Of a stretch of 64,000 nucleotides of DNA, positions 61,023-64,000 are shown one piece after another. Source of the DNA: Cellulophaga sp. F20128 (lineage in GTDB: Bacteria; Bacteroidota; Bacteroidia; Flavobacteriales; Flavobacteriaceae); assembly GCF_023015805.1 (NCBI RefSeq), contig NZ_JALKBA010000019.1:1-64000 (forward strand). Reading direction: 5' to 3'. A program made the position numbers and the translations under genes. Under the pieces are notes generated by a model. It was not told where the DNA came from. It saw only the letters and a list, made by a program, of their open reading frames with translations, and searched no databases. Each line of letters opens with the position of its first letter. Position 1 is the first letter of the stretch.

Positions 61023-62297
61023 TTACGACTGCCGCAAAATCCCTGCTTTCAGTATTTGTCCAAACCGATACATATCTTCATAAGAACAATAAAAAGGTGC
61101 CGGAGCTAGACGAATAACGTTTGGCTCACGCCAATCTGTTATGACTCCATTTTTCATAAGGTAATTAAACAATTCTTTTCCTTGTCCGTGCAACAGCACA
61201 GACAACTGACAACCTCTATCTTTAGGGGTAATTATTTCAAAAGAAGCTTCTTCCACTTCCTTGTCTATTTCTTGCAGCACAAACTCTAAATAGCTTACAA
61301 TAAGGTCTCGCTTTTCAATCAACCTAGGCATACCTACCTCATCAAACAACTCTAAGGAGGCTAAGTAAGGCGCCATTGCCAATATAGGAGGGTTACTTAT
61401 TTGCCATGAATCTGCCGTATGTGTAGATTGAAAAGTGGGTTTCATTAAAAATCGTGATTCTTTTTTGGTACCCCACCAACCTTCAAACCTTGGAATACTG
61501 TCATCTTTTAGATGTTTTTCATTCACATAAACACCCGATGCATTTCCCGGGCCACTATTAATGTACTTATAGCTGCACCAGGATGCAAAATCTACCTGCC
61601 AATCGTGAAGGTTTAATGCAATATTCCCTGCAGCATGTGCTAGATCCCATCCCACAAAGGCGCCTACCTTATGCCCTGCTTTGGTAATTGTTTCCATATC
61701 AAACACCTGTCCGTTATAGTAATTAACACCACCAATAAGCACCAAGGCCAATTCATCTCCCACCTCATCAATTTTAGCCAGCACGTCTTCTGTACGCCAA
61801 AAATGTTCACCCGCTCTCTTTGCTACGGTAACAATGGCAGCATTGGGATCATAACCATGAAACTTAACTTGGCTATCTAACATGTATTGATCGGACGGAA
61901 AAGCCTTTTCTTCACATATAATTTTATATCTTTTTTTGGTAGGTCTATAAAAGGAAACTAATAAAAAATGCAGGTTTACGGTTAGGGTATTCATAACACA
62001 CACCTCTTCCGTTTTTGCACCTAGTAATTTTGCCATAGGAGCTGCTAATCTTTCATGGTAATCCCACCATGGTTTTTCTGCATAAAAATGCCCCTCTACG
62101 CCTAAATTGGCCCAATCTTCCATAACCGCTGTCACAAATTTTTGTGCGCGTTTAGGTTGTAAGCCTAAGGAGTTTCCTGTAAAATAAATAGCATCCTCAC
62201 CATTTATTTTTGGAAAGTGAAATTCATTTCTATAGTTCCGCAAAGAATCTTTTTCATCGAGCTCTTTTGCAAATGCCAAGGTATTTTTAAACTGCAT
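61023..62297 (-). CDS. kynU: kynureninase
   Basis: A 424-residue PLP enzyme from the ATG at 62297 (MQFKNTLAFAKELDEKD); 25 upstream residues would cross the promoter. It cleaves (3-hydroxy)kynurenine to (3-hydroxy)anthranilate plus alanine. Landmarks: YFTGNSLGLQPKRAQKF, VCVMNTLTVNLHFLLVSFYRPT, GWDLAHAAGNIALNLHDW and the PLP lysine in WCSYKYINSGPG. With kmo it forms the central part of tryptophan breakdown; the dioxygenases before and after are not in this window. Confidence 0.97.
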   Translation of the reverse strand: MQFKNTLAFAKELDEKDSLRNYRNEFHFPKINGEDAIYFTGNSLGLQPKRAQKFVTAVMEDWANLGVEGHFYAEKPWWDYHERLAAPMAKLLGAKTEEVCVMNTLTVNLHFLLVSFYRPTKKRYKIICEEKAFPSDQYMLDSQVKFHGYDPNAAIVTVAKRAGEHFWRTEDVLAKIDEVGDELALVLIGGVNYYNGQVFDMETITKAGHKVGAFVGWDLAHAAGNIALNLHDWQVDFASWCSYKYINSGPGNASGVYVNEKHLKDDSIPRFEGWWGTKKESRFLMKPTFQSTHTADSWQISNPPILAMAPYLASLELFDEVGMPRLIEKRDLIVSYLEFVLQEIDKEVEEASFEIITPKDRGCQLSVLLHGQGKELFNYLMKNGVITDWREPNVIRLAPAPFYCSYEDMYRFGQILKAGILRQS

Positions 62298-62312
62298 CCC
62301 TTTATTTTTATT

Positions 62313-62320
62313 CAAAAATA
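62313..62320 (-). promoter_or_regulatory. -7 element (TATTTTTG) for kynU
   Basis: TATTTTTG on the minus strand, 15 bases before the kynU ATG at 62297; the start choice rests partly on it. It faces the same element for the O-methyltransferase at 62336-62343. Confidence 0.55.
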
Positions 62321-62335
62321 AGCATTCAAAATAAC

Positions 62336-62343
62336 TATTTTTG
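62336..62343 (+). promoter_or_regulatory. -7 element (TATTTTTG) for the O-methyltransferase gene
   Basis: TATTTTTG, 13 bases before the ATG at 62357. Together with the kynU element it makes an exact inverted repeat (CAAAAATA at 62313-62320), so the two divergent core promoters are mirror images 15 bases apart. Confidence 0.55.
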
Positions 62344-62356
62344 CAAAAACATTTAT

Positions 62357-62998
62357 ATGCATTTTTTATCACCCTTATTAGAAAGCTATATTACCAATAG
62401 TTCTGAAGACGAACCCAAAGTATTGCAAGAGCTTACCCGAGAAACCCATTTAAAAGTGATTCAACCGCGAATGCTTACAGGCCATTTTCAAGGGCGTGTA
62501 CTTAGTATGCTCTCTAAAATTATGCATCCTAAAAACATCTTAGAAATAGGCACCTATACAGGCTATTCTGCCCTATGCCTTGCAGAAGGCTTGCAAAAAA
62601 ATGGAGCATTACATACCATTGATGTTAATGAGGAACTCAGTAGCATTCAACAAAAATATTTTCAAAAAAGCGAGTATGGTCATGCTATTACCGCCCATAC
62701 AGGGGATGCCTTAACAATTATTCCAACCCTTGACCTTATCTTTGATTTAGTTTTTATCGACGCAGAAAAAAGAAGTTATCCTGAATATTTTGAAGCAGTT
62801 TTACAAAAGACAAAACCGGGTAGTATTATTCTCTCAGACAATGTATTGTGGTCCGGAAAGGTAATAGAGCCAGTAAACCCTAAAGATATTGCCACCAAAG
62901 TGTTGTTAGATTACAATAAAAAATTAAAAGAAGATCCAAGAGTAGAAACGGTATTACTCCCAATTAGAGACGGACTTACAGTAAGTAGGGTTTTATAA
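62357..62998 (+). CDS. O-methyltransferase (SAM-dependent, class I)
   Basis: A 213-residue methyltransferase of the catechol/caffeoyl-CoA OMT type. SAM-binding LEIGTYTGYSALCLAEGL near 75-92, HTIDVNEEL, FDLVFIDAEKRSYPEYFEAVLQKTKPGSIILSDNVLWSGKV, with metal-ligand Asp and Asn in DAE and SDN. The substrate is unknown; the product 3-hydroxyanthranilate of the divergent kynU is a catechol-like candidate, but nothing proves it. Its last 23 bases overlap the opposing PAP2 gene. Confidence 0.93.
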   Translation: MHFLSPLLESYITNSSEDEPKVLQELTRETHLKVIQPRMLTGHFQGRVLSMLSKIMHPKNILEIGTYTGYSALCLAEGLQKNGALHTIDVNEELSSIQQKYFQKSEYGHAITAHTGDALTIIPTLDLIFDLVFIDAEKRSYPEYFEAVLQKTKPGSIILSDNVLWSGKVIEPVNPKDIATKVLLDYNKKLKEDPRVETVLLPIRDGLTVSRVL

Positions 62999-63536
62999 GC
63001 TTATTGTACAGATAGTAAAACAGAAGTGCGCACAGCACACCTACCAGGGCGCCTACCAATAGATCTATTGGAAAATGTACACCAACATAAATTCTACTTA
63101 AGCAAAACAATAAAGGCCAGATATAAAATACCCAAACCCACTTCATTTTATTTTTTAAGAGAAGAACAACTATTGTAGTTATTGCAAAAGAACTAGATGC
63201 GTGCCCAGAAAAGAAACTAAAATCTGTAGGCGTTTTTAATATTCGTATTAAATCATTAATGGCTTCATCGTTACTAGGCCGTAACCGCTCTACTATATTT
63301 TTTGTCAAGTCTGTAAACAACAAAACAAATAAAAACATAAGCAGTACTGTAGCAGACATTACAATTGCTTCCTTTTTTGGACGCTTTATAAAAAAAAGGA
63401 TAAAAAATAATAGGTATAAGGGAATCCACGTGCTAATGTTAGTTACAATAGACCAGAAATAATCATACTCCTCAAGACCTAGATTGTTTAGATAAACAAA
63501 AGTATCTCTGTCCCATTGCAAGAGTTTTTCTAGCAT
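62976..63536 (-). CDS. PAP2 family phosphatase
   Basis: A 186-residue integral membrane phosphatase. The three PAP2 motifs are KNIVERLRP near 74-82, FFSGHASSSFA near 103-113 and CLSRIYVGVHFPIDLLVGA near 145-163. Such enzymes dephosphorylate undecaprenyl pyrophosphate, phosphatidate or similar lipids. It lies four bases after tatA in the same direction; the pairing with a Tat gene is probably positional only. Confidence 0.95.
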   Translation of the reverse strand: MLEKLLQWDRDTFVYLNNLGLEEYDYFWSIVTNISTWIPLYLLFFILFFIKRPKKEAIVMSATVLLMFLFVLLFTDLTKNIVERLRPSNDEAINDLIRILKTPTDFSFFSGHASSSFAITTIVVLLLKNKMKWVWVFYIWPLLFCLSRIYVGVHFPIDLLVGALVGVLCALLFYYLYNKLIKPYLL

Positions 63537-63540
63537 AAAA

Positions 63541-63822
63541 TTATTTCCTCTTAATTACGCCCGTAACATCTTTAACATTCTCTTTTACTTTGTCTATACC
63601 AGCCTTAATATCTTTGGTAAAACTCGTATCTATACCCTGTTTATCTGCACTTTTGGTAATTTCTTGTTTTATATCTTCTGTAGCATCTTTCAATTGCCGC
63701 ATACCTTTTCCTAGGCCTTTAGCTATGCCTGGAATTTTATCAGCACCAAAGACCATCACTACAATAAACATAATGAAGAAAATCTCACCTCCGCTAATAA
63801 ATAAGAAAATTGTTGAATACAT
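63541..63822 (-). CDS. tatA: twin-arginine translocase subunit TatA/TatE
   Basis: A 93-residue protein from the ATG at 63822 (MYSTIFLFISGGEIFFIMFIVVMVFGADKIPGI); a longer frame would run through the promoter. An N-terminal membrane helix is followed by the conserved FGADKIPGIAKGLGKGMRQLKDATEDIK amphipathic helix and a charged tail. It forms the pore-lining part of the Tat system for folded proteins. The Phe-Gly hinge (FGADK) is normal. tatC is not in the window. Confidence 0.93.
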   Translation of the reverse strand: MYSTIFLFISGGEIFFIMFIVVMVFGADKIPGIAKGLGKGMRQLKDATEDIKQEITKSADKQGIDTSFTKDIKAGIDKVKENVKDVTGVIKRK

Positions 63823-63826
63823 ATCA

Positions 63827-63834
63827 CAAATATA
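63827..63834 (-). promoter_or_regulatory. -7 element (TATATTTG) for tatA, four bases before its ATG
   Basis: TATATTTG on the minus strand, ending four bases before the start codon at 63822. The same geometry is seen at trpL and pyrE, and predicts a leaderless or nearly leaderless message. Confidence 0.55.
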
Positions 63835-63856
63835 ATCAGAAGTTTTATTTGCACCA

Positions 63857-63900
63857 TAAAAAAAGCCCCACATCTTGAATATTTATTCAGAGTGGGGCTT
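63857..63900 (-). terminator. terminator of the gene entering from the right
   Basis: AAGCCCCAC (63863-63871) pairs with GTGGGGCTT (63892-63900) around a 20-base loop that itself contains TGAAT/ATTCA. The A run at 63857-63864 is a T run on the minus strand, so it serves the partial gene at 63920-64000. Confidence 0.75.
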
Positions 63901-63919
63901 ACTTTTTATTTTAGGCAAT

Positions 63920-64000
63920 TTATTTTTTAATATTCCCTTTAAATTTATCGAAGCCAGATTCTTGTTCTTTCATTGGCCAGCTATTGTTTGTTGTATCTAT
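63920..64000 (-). CDS. 3' end of an unidentified gene (partial)
   Basis: The last 26 codons and TAA stop of a minus-strand frame whose start lies beyond the window: it ends ...SWPMKEQESGFDKFKGNIKK. It is in frame to the window edge and is followed by a terminator oriented for it. The fragment is too short to name. Its position upstream of tatA does not identify it. Confidence 0.5.
   Translation of the reverse strand: MDTTNNSWPMKEQESGFDKFKGNIKK

Noticed and set aside
1-64000. Search for CRISPR arrays, insertion sequences, tRNA genes or phage genes.
   Set aside because: No repeated spacers, transposase motifs, cloverleaf sequences or phage structural genes were seen; the segment reads as ordinary core chromosome with local oddities.

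Overview
The window reads as a chromosomal segment of a marine-type Flavobacteriaceae (phylum Bacteroidota). The evidence is the low G+C content, the Bacteroidota-type core promoter (-7 TAnnTTTG, sometimes with -33 TTTG) upstream of many genes, near absence of Shine-Dalgarno sequences, and families typical of this group: DUF2851, ribosomal protein THX, DUF1573, DUF6503, the rsfS-ftsH-LUD-cdsA-psd-ACBP cluster and a complete lpxK gene. Coding density is high. No gap between genes exceeds 300 bases, and no tRNA, rRNA, insertion sequence, CRISPR array or phage gene was seen.

Layout. 1-6.9 kb (mostly minus): acyl-CoA dehydrogenase, helix-hairpin-helix protein, Na+/alanine symporter, K+ channel, PspC-like protein, DUF2851 protein and rhodanese; the extreme left edge carries an 87-bp-period duplication of the acyl-CoA dehydrogenase 3' end. 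6.9-8.0 kb: a marR-yceI operon with a palindromic operator. 8.0-14.8 kb: a complete trpEGDCFBA operon preceded by a full transcription attenuator (a leader peptide with three consecutive Trp codons, competing hairpins and a terminator). 14.8-25.3 kb: ABC-F protein, outer membrane barrel, uracil-DNA glycosylase-like protein, and the anaplerotic pair PEP carboxylase plus pyruvate carboxylase. 25.5-35 kb: ribosomal protein THX, yaaA, a pseudouridine synthase, a PASTA protein, ddl, coaD, an M14 peptidase lipoprotein, NUDIX, pyrE and birA. 35-39.8 kb: the rsfS-ftsH-LUD-cdsA-psd-ACBP operon. 39.8-41.1 kb: an alkylglycerol-monooxygenase-like gene interrupted by two in-frame stop codons, then valS. 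44-57.6 kb: DUF1573, a PDZ aspartic protease, aminotransferase-murB, two ECF sigma genes with an anti-sigma, lipA, gap with a hybrid histidine kinase, lpxK, Nif3-like protein and a cysteine-free 'zinc ribbon' protein. 57.7-64 kb: kynurenine monooxygenase, a ClpP-family peptidase, LapA-like protein, a lipoprotein, kynureninase, O-methyltransferase, PAP2 phosphatase, tatA, and the 3' end of another gene.

The window joins tryptophan synthesis (trp operon) with two steps of tryptophan breakdown through kynurenine (kmo, kynU), central carbon replenishment (ppc, pyc, birA for biotin attachment), envelope building (ddl, murB, lpxK, cdsA, psd) and housekeeping. The most notable items are the trp attenuator with a probably leaderless leader-peptide mRNA, the doubly interrupted AGMO-like gene, other promoters placed 4-5 nt from a start codon (pyrE, tatA), a terminator that abuts a sigma-factor start codon, and the mirrored divergent promoters. 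I found no clearly novel multi-gene defence or mobile system. Start codons were re-chosen where the longest reading frame began at an upstream non-ATG codon.
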